Position numbers and translations under genes: made by a program. A stretch of DNA of 8,114 bases from an uncultured Polymorphobacter sp. GTDB lineage: Bacteria > Pseudomonadota > Alphaproteobacteria > Sphingomonadales > Sphingomonadaceae. The notes beneath the pieces were generated by a model, which saw only the letters and a program-made list of their open reading frames with translations, was not told the origin of the DNA and ran no database searches. Shown here one piece after another: positions 1-7,865 of the stretch. Each line of letters opens with the position of its first letter. Position 1 is the stretch's first letter. The stretch covers positions 1 through 8,114 of the forward strand of contig CALMPZ010000454.1 of NCBI GenBank assembly GCA_937871645.1, read 5' to 3'.

Positions 1-1
1 A

Positions 2-703
2 ACCACCCCCGAGGAAGTCGCCGGCATCAACTCGCGCGCCGAACTGGCGGGCGTCGAGGCCGCTTGGCAGGCGGTGCGTCGCCGCCAGATGATGGACAAC
101 GGCGTCACGCTGATCGCGCCCGAAACGGTGTGGTTCGCCTATGACACCGAAATTGGCCGCGACGTGACGATCGAACCCAATGTGTTCTTCGGCCCCGGCG
201 TGCGCATCGCCGAAGGCGCGACGGTGCACGCGTTCAGCCACATCAGCGGTGCGACGCTCGGCGCGGGCGCCGAAGTCGGGCCGTTCGTCCGGCTGCGCCC
301 GGGTGCCGAACTCGGCGCCAACACCAAGGTCGGCAATTTCGTCGAAATCAAGAAGGCGAAACTTGGCGACGGCGCCAAGGCCAGCCACCTGACCTACCTC
401 GGCGATGCCGATATCGGTGCCGGTGCCAACATCGGCGCGGGCACCATCACCTGCAACTATGACGGCTTCTTCAAATACCGCACGGTTATCGGTGCCGGCG
501 CGTTCATCGGCTCGAACAGTGCACTGGTCGCCCCCGTCACCATCGGCCCAGGCGCAATTGTCGGTGCCGGCAGCGTCATTACCCGCGATGTCGAGGCCGA
601 TGCGCTGGCGAAGGCGCGCGGCGACCAGGCCGCCAAGCCCGGCTGGGCGGCGCGCTTCCGTGCGGCACAAATCGCCAAGAAATCCTCCGGCAAAAAGGCC
701 TGA
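2..703 (+). CDS. glmU: GlmU, C-terminal part (bifunctional UDP-GlcNAc pyrophosphorylase / glucosamine-1-P acetyltransferase), 5' truncated by window edge
   Basis: This is the C-terminal 233 residues of GlmU, about half of the usual ~450; the reading frame is open to the window edge, so the N-terminal uridylyltransferase domain lies outside. The visible part begins with the linker (GINSRAELA) that joins the two domains. It then runs through a left-handed beta-helix of hexapeptide repeats ([30 protein letters not shown] and so on). This acetyltransferase domain converts glucosamine-1-phosphate plus acetyl-CoA to GlcNAc-1-phosphate in the cytoplasm. Active-site residues known from the family can be seen: Arg of RLRPGA, Lys of VEIKK, His and Tyr of SHLTYLGDA, Asn of [15 protein letters not shown] and Lys of FFKYRT. 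The tail is Lys/Ala-rich. It stops three bases before glmS, so the two are almost certainly co-transcribed and supply UDP-GlcNAc for peptidoglycan and lipid A. An internal GTG at 74 is not the real start. Confidence 0.97.
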   Translation, partial: TTPEEVAGINSRAELAGVEAAWQAVRRRQMMDNGVTLIAPETVWFAYDTEIGRDVTIEPNVFFGPGVRIAEGATVHAFSHISGATLGAGAEVGPFVRLRPGAELGANTKVGNFVEIKKAKLGDGAKASHLTYLGDADIGAGANIGAGTITCNYDGFFKYRTVIGAGAFIGSNSALVAPVTIGPGAIVGAGSVITRDVEADALAKARGDQAAKPGWAARFRAAQIAKKSSGKKA

Positions 704-706
704 CTC

Positions 707-2530
<1,824 letters not shown>

Positions 2531-2553
2531 CCCGCACTATAGCGCGTCAAAAT

Positions 2554-2664
2554 TGTTGGCAGATAACAATTGGATTGTGGCAGTTGTTATAGGTTTATGA
2601 CAGTTGCAATAGCCGTGTGTCAGTTCTCACGCATGCGATAAAAAAGCGTGGTGTCAGTTAATCC
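2554..2664 (+). mobile_element. Candidate Tn7-like transposon end (TnsB-type repeats) at attTn7, possibly a remnant
   Basis: Seen in the sequence: a locally AT-rich stretch holding five direct copies of TGNCAG(T/A)T at 2557, 2578, 2598, 2618 and 2652, that is at steps of 21, 20, 20 and 34 bases. The block opens with TGT at 2554, preceded by 23 bases of spacer after the glmS stop codon. Known: Tn7-family elements insert about 25 bp downstream of glmS, have TGT...ACA ends, and carry tightly packed ~20-bp TnsB sites at the end next to glmS. Inference: this is the glmS-proximal end of a Tn7-like element, or what remains of one. AAAAT (2549-2553) would be the five-base target duplication. No matching opposite end and no tns gene is found in the window. 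An IS21-family or Tn5053-type end, which also carry repeated transposase sites, is the main alternative. Confidence 0.5.
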
Positions 2665-2690
2665 CTTCGCCGATGGCCACGGTCGCGTGA

Positions 2691-2933
2691 GCGCCGAGAC
2701 TAGTGGTTAAACGTGACTCTTGGCTCCCATCTTGATGGGTCTGCGAATGACGGACTCTGGGACATTTCTGCCATTTCTGGAGGGTTCGCTGAACGACGGC
2801 TTTCGCCAGAAGCTGACATTTGGGCGAGTGAACGAGTTGCTCCTCGAACGACCAGGTTGGGGCCGGTTGCGGAATGGCAGCTTGCAAAAATTCTACGTGG
2901 CAAAGCGGCCAAAGGCGCTGACCCTTATGGTGA
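2691..2933. repeat. Gene-free stretch with decayed short palindrome-like repeats (left cluster)
   Basis: No convincing gene lies between the TGNCAGTT block and the minus-strand membrane gene. Several units start with GAA(T/C)G(A/G)C, at 2745, 2791, 2846 and 2872. The 2745 and 2791 units share GAAYGACGG at their start and CTG(C/A)CATTT at their end. The 2791 unit matches the unit at 7990 at 21 of 31 positions without a gap. Units are imperfectly self-complementary (for example GGC-TTTC-GCC inside 2791-2821). They resemble the degenerate dispersed intergenic repeats common in sphingomonad-type genomes; that comparison is from memory and has not been searched. Short open frames here on both strands follow the repeats and look fortuitous. 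Confidence 0.45.
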
Positions 2934-3545
2934 TCAACCGACCGACATTCCACGTGAAATGCCCCAGAACAGAATCTGGATGCCGAATGCAAGCTGGATG
3001 ATCCCGAATACCGCCCCTAGCAGGCGCAATGGCGTCACGCCGGCTCGGCTGAGTATATAGGGCGCCACAATCATCGCGACGGCGTTGATCGCCATCAGGA
3101 TACAACCCATCACGGCAATTCTGAACGCGCCGGTTGCCGCTGGCAGGTATAGGCTAATCAGGATAATCAGCCCGAATGCGTAGGGCGGCAGTAGCGTCGG
3201 AAACGCCAGCCCGATCGCGGTCGGCGGGGTTTTCGATTTCGCCGCCGACTCCAGGTCGACCCCGATCAGCGGCATCAGCCCGACGATGGCGAGCACCAGC
3301 CCCGTCGCGGTGCCTAGCGCCTCGCGCGAAATTCCCATATTCTCGATCTTGGCGGTGCCTGCGGCGGCGGCGATCGCGATCCCGAGCGCACCGAGTGCAG
3401 CCGCCTTGAGCGCCAGCAGGTTGCGCGCGCGCGGGCCCACCGTTGCGGTCATACCGTAGAATATTGGCATCATCTTGACCGGTCCAACCAGCGTGAACAG
3501 CAGGCCGCCGAGGATGAACAGCGGGTCAGTCGTGGTGGGTTCCAT
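2934..3545 (-). CDS. MarC-family (UPF0056-like) six-helix inner-membrane protein
   Basis: A 203-residue very hydrophobic protein, the usual length for the MarC family. Six likely membrane segments lie near residues 9-30, 43-63, 78-94, 111-135, 140-165 and 172-194. The first holds the family-like GPVKMMPIFYGMT, matching the N-P-x-x-x-x-P-(V/I)-(F/Y) pattern. It is followed by an Arg-containing loop (GPRARN), GISREALGTATGLVLAIVGL where MarC proteins have GIS...AFRIAGG, and a Pro-rich segment FPTLLPPYAFG near the middle. The function of MarC proteins is unsettled; despite the name, a role in multidrug resistance is not established. The ATG has GGAG a few bases upstream. It starts 31 bp after the stop of the winged-helix gene on the same strand, so the two probably share an mRNA. 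Family assignment is from motif pattern and topology and is moderately sure. Confidence 0.65.
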   Translation of the reverse strand: MEPTTTDPLFILGGLLFTLVGPVKMMPIFYGMTATVGPRARNLLALKAAALGALGIAIAAAAGTAKIENMGISREALGTATGLVLAIVGLMPLIGVDLESAAKSKTPPTAIGLAFPTLLPPYAFGLIILISLYLPAATGAFRIAVMGCILMAINAVAMIVAPYILSRAGVTPLRLLGAVFGIIQLAFGIQILFWGISRGMSVG

Positions 3546-3576
3546 GAGGTTGCTCCGTCGAGGGGCCGAGGCCGGG

Positions 3577-4095
3577 TCAGGCTTTGTGGGAAGGTTTGGG
3601 CAATGTCACCGCCGACACCAGGCCGACGTCACACATCCGACCGAGGTATTTGGCCACCACCGCGTCGAGCATCGCGATAGACACATGCGTCGACGGCGCC
3701 AGCCGCGCGGCGGCGCCGGCGCGGATCGCCAGCCCGCCGCTGTCGTCACGTTGCACCAGTCCGTCGGCAATCAGTTCGCCCACCTTGCGCCGCACGCTTT
3801 CGCGCGGGATCCGGCTGACGCGCGCGATTGCATCGATATTGGTGTTGCGGACCATGCTTTCGGCAATCAGCGATTGCTGGGCATCGACATGCGACAGCAC
3901 CGGCATCGCCGGATCGCGCAGCAAGCGCTGGCCGATGATCGAGAGGACGATCACCTTGTCGAGATCATTGCCGAAGGCGCGCCGCAGTTCGACGAGCAGG
4001 ACCAGGAACTCCTCGACCCACGCCGACTGCGCCGCTGGAAAATCGGTCGCGTAAAGTTGCGCGACAAGGCCGCGGAATCGCGTCGAATTGGCCAT
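3577..4095 (-). CDS. Small winged-helix DNA-binding regulator (unclassified)
   Basis: A 172-residue protein if started at the ATG at 4095. That start is chosen because GGAGG (4103-4107 on the complement) sits seven bases before it. The open frame continues another 29 codons upstream, but that part is Arg-rich and low in ordinary coding character. The N-terminal half is helical (about 9-80). Residues about 84-127 (NTNIDAIARVSRIPRESVRR then KVGELIADGLVQRDDSGGLA) look like a winged helix-turn-helix: two helices, a recognition helix containing IPRESVRRKV, then a hydrophobic LIADGLV wing. This arrangement is seen in MarR, IclR and Crp-type proteins, but no family signature is clear enough to name one. 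The C-terminal helices could mediate dimerisation. It lies just upstream of the MarC-like gene and downstream of a strong dyad that could be its operator, which suggests autoregulation. Confidence 0.75.
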   Translation of the reverse strand: MANSTRFRGLVAQLYATDFPAAQSAWVEEFLVLLVELRRAFGNDLDKVIVLSIIGQRLLRDPAMPVLSHVDAQQSLIAESMVRNTNIDAIARVSRIPRESVRRKVGELIADGLVQRDDSGGLAIRAGAAARLAPSTHVSIAMLDAVVAKYLGRMCDVGLVSAVTLPKPSHKA

Positions 4096-4155
4096 GGCAG
4101 CACCTCCCCTCACTGTTGCACGCCGACGGATTCGGCGACCCCGGCGGACATTATG

Positions 4156-4176
4156 GCGTGCACGAATCGGGCACGC
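4156..4176. promoter_or_regulatory. 21-bp near-perfect dyad, candidate operator upstream of the winged-helix gene
   Basis: The 21-base site has arms GCGTGC (4156-4161) and GCACGC (4171-4176) around an inner CGA-A-TCG, so nine of ten pairs are complementary. It sits in the 139-bp gap between the outer-membrane protein gene and the regulator gene, 60 bp before the regulator ATG. On the minus strand it is followed at once by CATAAT (4155-4150), a plausible -10 element, which would place the dyad in the promoter spacer. There is no T-run after it, so it is not a classical terminator. That the neighbouring winged-helix protein binds here is inference. Confidence 0.4.
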
Positions 4177-4234
4177 ATGCATACTGCCGACGGGTGGGCG
4201 CGGAGAAGCAGCGGCGCGGCAAGGCCATCACCGG

Positions 4235-5953
4235 TCAGAAGTTGACGAAGGCGGAAAATTGCAGCGTCGTCCACGGCCGGGCTTGGCGCACCGCGGCATC
4301 GACGATCGCCGATCCCGGCACCGCGTGCGATGCCAGCAGCAGGATGAACAGCCGCTTCGATACCACCCAGTCACCGCGCAAGGTGACTTCGCGGCCGACA
4401 TCGTGTGTCGCCAGTGTATCGAGTGCGGGCAGGCCGCCGATGTTGTTAAGCTCGCGCGCCTGGAAATCGAACAGGTCGAGCGTCAGCGTCAGGTTGCCGG
4501 CGGGCTTGGCGGTAGCGCGGACACGGTGCACGTTCATGTTGGCGTTACCGAACAGCTTCTTCATGTTGACGCCCTGCACCCAGTCGGCAAGTCCGCCCGA
4601 CATCAGCGGATCATAGCGTTCATAACGCGCCGTTGCGGGATCATCGCCCGAGAATGCCGAATAGCGGTATGACAATGACGGCTGCCAGCCGCTGCCGGGT
4701 GCGTGCCAGCCGACAATCGCATAGCCGGCCCAGGCGCGGGTTTCGCTGCCGTCCCACTGCCCGGCATATTCGCCCTGCACCCAGCTGCCGTTGAGGCCGA
4801 GCACGTCGTCGAGCCGCAGATTGACTGCGAGCGTTTCCTCGCCCTGACGCGGTACGCTGCCACCGCCGGGCAGGCGGAAGCGCGAATCCGACCGCGGGAT
4901 GGTGACATAGGTCGCCCCGACCGTGATCTTTGGGGTGACCTGCCAGTTGATGTTGCCACCGGCGAAATTGGTGTTGCTTTCGAAATCCTCGATCTCGTTG
5001 GGATCGAGGTAGAACCCCTGCACGCGCAGCGTGTCGAGCCGGATGTTGACCAGCGCAGTCATGTCGAACGTCGTGCGCGGGCTGAGATACAGGCCGGGGC
5101 GCGGTCCGGCGTTGGCCGAGCCGCTGTACTGCGAAAACAGAAAGCCATCGCCGAGCGTGTAGTTCTGCCGGCCGAACGACAGGTTGGCGGCCCGGCGGTT
5201 GGCCTTGTCGGCGTAAAGCAGCCCGGCGTAGAGCTTTTCCGCCGCGACCATCGACCGCGCTTCGTTGGTGAACAGGTCCTGGCCGAGCGAGCCCGACCAA
5301 AGTGCGGTGGCGGCGCCGTAGATATAGACCGGCGCGTTGCCGAGCTGCGTGATTCCGCCGGCACCGGCTTCGAACGAGGCTTCGACCCAGCTGGCGCGCG
5401 TCCCCGTTGCCGGGTGCTTGGCGACCGCGCTGAGCTGCGTGAACGTCGGGCCGTCGCCGAACCATGGGTTGCTGTCCGAAAACGCCCCGAAACTACCGCT
5501 GGCGATCAGCGTCACCAGCGCGCTGTCGGTTCGCAGCAACGTCGGAAATCCGCTGGCAGCCGGTTTGGCTGCCGTGCTGGCATCGATGGCGAGCGTCACG
5601 GTCGTGCGGGTCGGATTGGCGTCACGGGCGACGGTGAAGCGCGCTGCCGCGACGTCGTCGAGCCCGCGCACCGCCGTCAGCCCCTGTTGCAGCTTGAGCC
5701 ATTCGACCGGATCGCCGGGCACAATCGCAAACGCCGCACCGACGCTGCCGTACAGTGGCGACTGCGGATCGATGCCGGTAATCTGAACCGCGTCGATCCG
5801 GGCATTCTGCAGGATCGCCGGCGGCAGCGCGGTATCGCTGGTTGCGACGAAAATGCCGGTGTCCTGTGCCGCAACAGGCAGCGGGCAGAGCGCCGCGCTG
5901 GCCAGTGCCAGCGCGGCGCAACGCGCCCGAAATCGCTGTCCGGACCGCGTCAC
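4235..5953 (-). CDS. Outer-membrane beta-barrel channel, alginate-export-like, with extra N-terminal domain
   Basis: A 572-residue exported protein when begun at the GTG at 5953. This start overlaps the stop of the upstream SDR as GTGA and places a good signal peptide at the N-terminus: basic RSGQRFRAR, hydrophobic CAALALASAALCPLPV, cleavage after VAA near residue 29. A longer frame from an ATG at 6016 would bury the signal inside 21 extra residues and is less likely. About residues 40-130 form a soluble-looking domain. The rest is rich in alternating hydrophobic/polar strands with aromatic ends, including SFGRQNYTLGDGFLFSQY, which resembles Alginate_exp-type porins, and ends in FVNF with the terminal Phe typical of Bam-inserted barrels. 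Inferred role: passage of a substrate across the outer membrane for the two upstream SDRs. Substrate unknown; alginate itself is not implied. Family call moderately sure, barrel nature surer. Confidence 0.72.
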   Translation of the reverse strand: MTRSGQRFRARCAALALASAALCPLPVAAQDTGIFVATSDTALPPAILQNARIDAVQITGIDPQSPLYGSVGAAFAIVPGDPVEWLKLQQGLTAVRGLDDVAAARFTVARDANPTRTTVTLAIDASTAAKPAASGFPTLLRTDSALVTLIASGSFGAFSDSNPWFGDGPTFTQLSAVAKHPATGTRASWVEASFEAGAGGITQLGNAPVYIYGAATALWSGSLGQDLFTNEARSMVAAEKLYAGLLYADKANRRAANLSFGRQNYTLGDGFLFSQYSGSANAGPRPGLYLSPRTTFDMTALVNIRLDTLRVQGFYLDPNEIEDFESNTNFAGGNINWQVTPKITVGATYVTIPRSDSRFRLPGGGSVPRQGEETLAVNLRLDDVLGLNGSWVQGEYAGQWDGSETRAWAGYAIVGWHAPGSGWQPSLSYRYSAFSGDDPATARYERYDPLMSGGLADWVQGVNMKKLFGNANMNVHRVRATAKPAGNLTLTLDLFDFQARELNNIGGLPALDTLATHDVGREVTLRGDWVVSKRLFILLLASHAVPGSAIVDAAVRQARPWTTLQFSAFVNF

Positions 5954-6744
5954 TCGGGCTTGAGCCGGATCCGCGTCCCGCCGCCCGATACGTTGATGGT
6001 CTGGCCGCTGACCCATTTACCGGCAGGCGATGCCAGCCACAGCATGGCGTTGGCGATGTCCTGCGCGGTGCCGGCACTGCCGGTCAGGTTGTTCGGATGC
6101 GCGAGCGCGTATTGCGCCTTTTCATCGAGCCCGGCGGCGGCATAGCCTTCGGTGATGACGGTGCCGATCAGCACCGAATTGATACGGATCTGCTTGGCAA
6201 AATAATGCGCCAGCCCCAGCATCAAATGGTTGAGCGCAGCCTTCGCCGCCGAATAGGCGATGAAGTCGAACGCCGGCACGGTGCCGACCAGCGACCCGGA
6301 ATTGACGATCGCGGCATTTTGCGCCTTGAGTAGGTACGGACGGCAGGCGGCAGTCATGCGCATCGCCGACAGCGTATTGAGCTTGTAGCTTTCGACCATG
6401 GCTTCGACGCTGACGCTAAGCGGATCATCGTTCGCCGCACCCCAGCCGACATTGTTGACCAGCGTCGAGACACCACCGAATGCCTTGACGGTCGCTGCCA
6501 CGCACGCCGCGATATCGGCCTCGACGGTGACATTGCAACCGATGCCGATGACGTCCTTGCCCGTTTCGGCAGCAATGGCGGCGGCGGTCGCCTTGGCCTT
6601 TTCGCCATTGAGATCGGCGATCATCACTTTGGCGCCGGCACCCGAAAATGTCCGCGCCACGCCCGCGCCGATGTTCTGAGCGCCGCCGGTGATGATGGCG
6701 ACATGCTTGTCCATGCGGAAGTCCGCGAATGCGTCGATGCTCAT
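5950..6744 (-). CDS. Short-chain dehydrogenase/reductase (SDR), second of a tandem pair
   Basis: A 264-residue classical SDR, probably a cytosolic NAD(P)-dependent alcohol/ketone oxidoreductase. The Rossmann glycine motif is TGGAQNIGAG (19-28), with Asp44 after beta-2 suggesting NAD preference. NNVG (97-100) replaces the usual NNAG. The catalytic set is Asn123, Ser151 (NSGSLVG), Tyr164 and Lys168 (YSAAK), and the C-terminus has WVSGQTINVSGGG. It shares the overall plan of the SDR encoded just upstream but lacks its GGGGPKPFDMP segment and has WGAANDDPLS instead, so the substrate probably differs. AGGAG lies six bases before the ATG at 6744; a later ATG (residue 11) is possible. It begins 53 bp after the stop of the first SDR, and its own stop overlaps the GTG of the outer-membrane protein gene, so the three are very likely one operon with translational coupling. 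Confidence 0.9.
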   Translation of the reverse strand: MSIDAFADFRMDKHVAIITGGAQNIGAGVARTFSGAGAKVMIADLNGEKAKATAAAIAAETGKDVIGIGCNVTVEADIAACVAATVKAFGGVSTLVNNVGWGAANDDPLSVSVEAMVESYKLNTLSAMRMTAACRPYLLKAQNAAIVNSGSLVGTVPAFDFIAYSAAKAALNHLMLGLAHYFAKQIRINSVLIGTVITEGYAAAGLDEKAQYALAHPNNLTGSAGTAQDIANAMLWLASPAGKWVSGQTINVSGGGTRIRLKPE

Positions 6745-6797
6745 GTCATGCTCCTGTTTATGCCGGCGCAGCGGCGGTCAATTTCCGGCGGTTTGAT

Positions 6798-7568
6798 TCA
6801 GTCGAGTTCCTGCACGCCGCCGCCCGAAACAGTGAGCACCTGGCCGCTGACCCACGCCGATGCCGGCGCGCACAGGAACAGTGCAGCATTGGCGATATCG
6901 TCGGCCTCGCCGAGCCGGCCGAGCGGCGTGTGCTTGAGCATCGCTGCTTCGATTTCAGGTGTGAGCACCGTGGCGAGCGCCTGCGTGCGGATCGCGCCGG
7001 GGGCAATCGCGTTGACGCGGATGCCGCGCGGCCCGAGGTCGAAAGCGATGTTGCGCGTCAGATGGTTCACTGCGGCCTTCGACGAGGCATACGACGCCAT
7101 GCGCGATGCGGTGTTTTCCCCTGCCATCGAGCTGATGTTGACGATCGCGCCGCCGCCGGCCTTGGCCATGTGCGGCGCCGCGAGCTGGCAGAAATTGAAC
7201 AGCGAAAAGATGTTGAGATCGAATGCCCAGACAAAGTCCGACATCGGCATGTCGAACGGCTTGGGACCGCCGCCGCCGGCGTTGTTGATCAGGATATCGA
7301 GCCCGCCGAAGCTGCTGACCGCGAGCGCAACCGCCGCGGCGCGCTGGTCTGCGTTGGTGACGTCGCAGGCAATAGACACGGCACGGCCACCGGCAGCGGT
7401 GATTTCGGCCGCGACGGCTGCAGCGGTTTCGGCAGTCCGGTCGCTGACGACTACGCTGGCACCGGCGCCGGCGAACATTTCGGCGATGGCCTTGCCGATT
7501 CCCGCACCGGCACCGGTCACAAGCGCGATCTTGCCGTCGAGGCGAAATGATTGTGCACTGTAGCCCAT
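6798..7568 (-). CDS. HdhA-like SDR, 7-alpha-hydroxysteroid dehydrogenase family
   Basis: A 256-residue classical SDR strikingly like E. coli HdhA (255 residues), an NAD-dependent 7-alpha-hydroxysteroid dehydrogenase acting on bile acids. As recalled, the two share RLDGK near the start, TGAGAGIGK (18-26), a nearly identical NNAGGGGPKPFDMPM segment (95-109), YASSKAA, TPEIE..ML.HTP, DIANAALFLC and the last residues SGQ-LTVSGGGVQEL. The catalytic tetrad is Asn119, Ser147, Tyr160 and Lys164, all present; Asp43 after beta-2 fits NAD(H) use. The physiological substrate is unknown: it may be a steroid, a terpenoid or another cyclic alcohol, because SDR specificity cannot be read from motifs alone. 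GGGAG stands seven bases before the ATG. It is the first complete gene of the minus-strand operon, followed by a second SDR and an outer-membrane channel. No clear promoter could be identified upstream, where a truncated reading frame lies. Confidence 0.88.
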   Translation of the reverse strand: MGYSAQSFRLDGKIALVTGAGAGIGKAIAEMFAGAGASVVVSDRTAETAAAVAAEITAAGGRAVSIACDVTNADQRAAAVALAVSSFGGLDILINNAGGGGPKPFDMPMSDFVWAFDLNIFSLFNFCQLAAPHMAKAGGGAIVNISSMAGENTASRMASYASSKAAVNHLTRNIAFDLGPRGIRVNAIAPGAIRTQALATVLTPEIEAAMLKHTPLGRLGEADDIANAALFLCAPASAWVSGQVLTVSGGGVQELD

Positions 7569-7587
7569 TCAATTTACTCCCAATTGC

Positions 7588-7833
7588 CTATGTTGCCGCC
7601 GGCGCTCCGGCAAACACGTCCGATGGCGCAAAACTCTGGGCGGGTTCGGAGCGGGCACCAGCCGGGGCCAGCTGGCGAACCCGCTGCAGGCACTCATCCA
7701 GAAGGCAGATCGTCGTTCGACTCAGTCCGCATGCTGTCTGTGTCGTTACCTCAACCAGTTCCAATTTGGGGTGTAGGTCGCGCGCCAGACAGGAACAATG
7801 CTGACCACCCCCATTTTGGGGGGCGCCAATCGT
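7588..7833 (-). pseudogene. Probable 3' remnant of a gene upstream of the SDR operon (unrecognised)
   Basis: An open frame of 81 codons ends in TAG at 7588, only 19 bp before the ATG of the HdhA-like gene. From about 7780 downward it has protein-like character: LHPKLELVEVTTQTACGL, then SRTTICLLDECLQRVRQLAP, then an Ala/Pro-rich tail ending in APAAT. The middle would form an amphipathic helix. There is no in-frame ATG or GTG, and the upstream part, reading GAPQNGGGQHC, comes from a G/C hairpin that does not look coding; the frame closes at a stop at 7834-7836. The simplest reading is the C-terminus of an upstream operon member that lost its 5' part. I do not recognise the family. A fortuitous open frame in GC-rich DNA remains possible. 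Confidence 0.4.
7808..7823. repeat. Strong GC hairpin (C5-ATTTT-G5) at the edge of the truncated frame
   Basis: CCCCC at 7808-7812 and GGGGGG at 7818-7823 enclose ATTTT. A related sequence, CCAATTTGGGGTG, occurs about 45 bp to the left near 7761. The hairpin lies just where the truncated minus-strand frame loses coding character. No T-run follows on either strand, so it is not a standard terminator. It could be part of a decayed insertion-sequence end, but no transposase and no matching second end is seen. Confidence 0.3.
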
Positions 7834-7865
7834 TCAACTAGGGACAACCCTCAACGCCGCGTGCC

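Noticed and set aside
2563..2590. ATAACAA...TTGTTAT inverted repeat as a glmS terminator
   Set aside because: The stem is AT-only with a 14-base loop and no T-run follows; the arms fall in the first two repeat units of the putative transposon end.
2700..2912. 70-codon minus-strand frame after glmS (and overlapping frames on both strands)
   Set aside because: The frames follow the degenerate repeats, overlap each other on both strands and show no domain, ribosome site or ordinary composition.
4096..4182. N-terminal extension of the winged-helix protein from an ATG at 4182
   Set aside because: The extension is Arg-rich, crosses the dyad and the putative -10, and the ATG at 4095 has a strong GGAGG at seven bases.
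5954..6016. Earlier ATG start at 6016 for the outer-membrane protein
   Set aside because: It would bury the signal peptide behind 21 extra residues; the GTG at 5953 gives a normal signal peptide and the GTGA overlap.
4703..6145. 480-codon open frame on the + strand opposite the outer-membrane protein gene
   Set aside because: It is antisense to a protein with a clear signal peptide and barrel, its product is Arg/Gly/Ala-rich without any motif, and such frames are expected opposite GC-rich genes.
7551..7841. 96-codon plus-strand frame at the right junction
   Set aside because: It begins inside the HdhA-like gene's 5' end on the opposite strand and has no recognisable motif; the minus-strand frame in the same place looks more protein-like.
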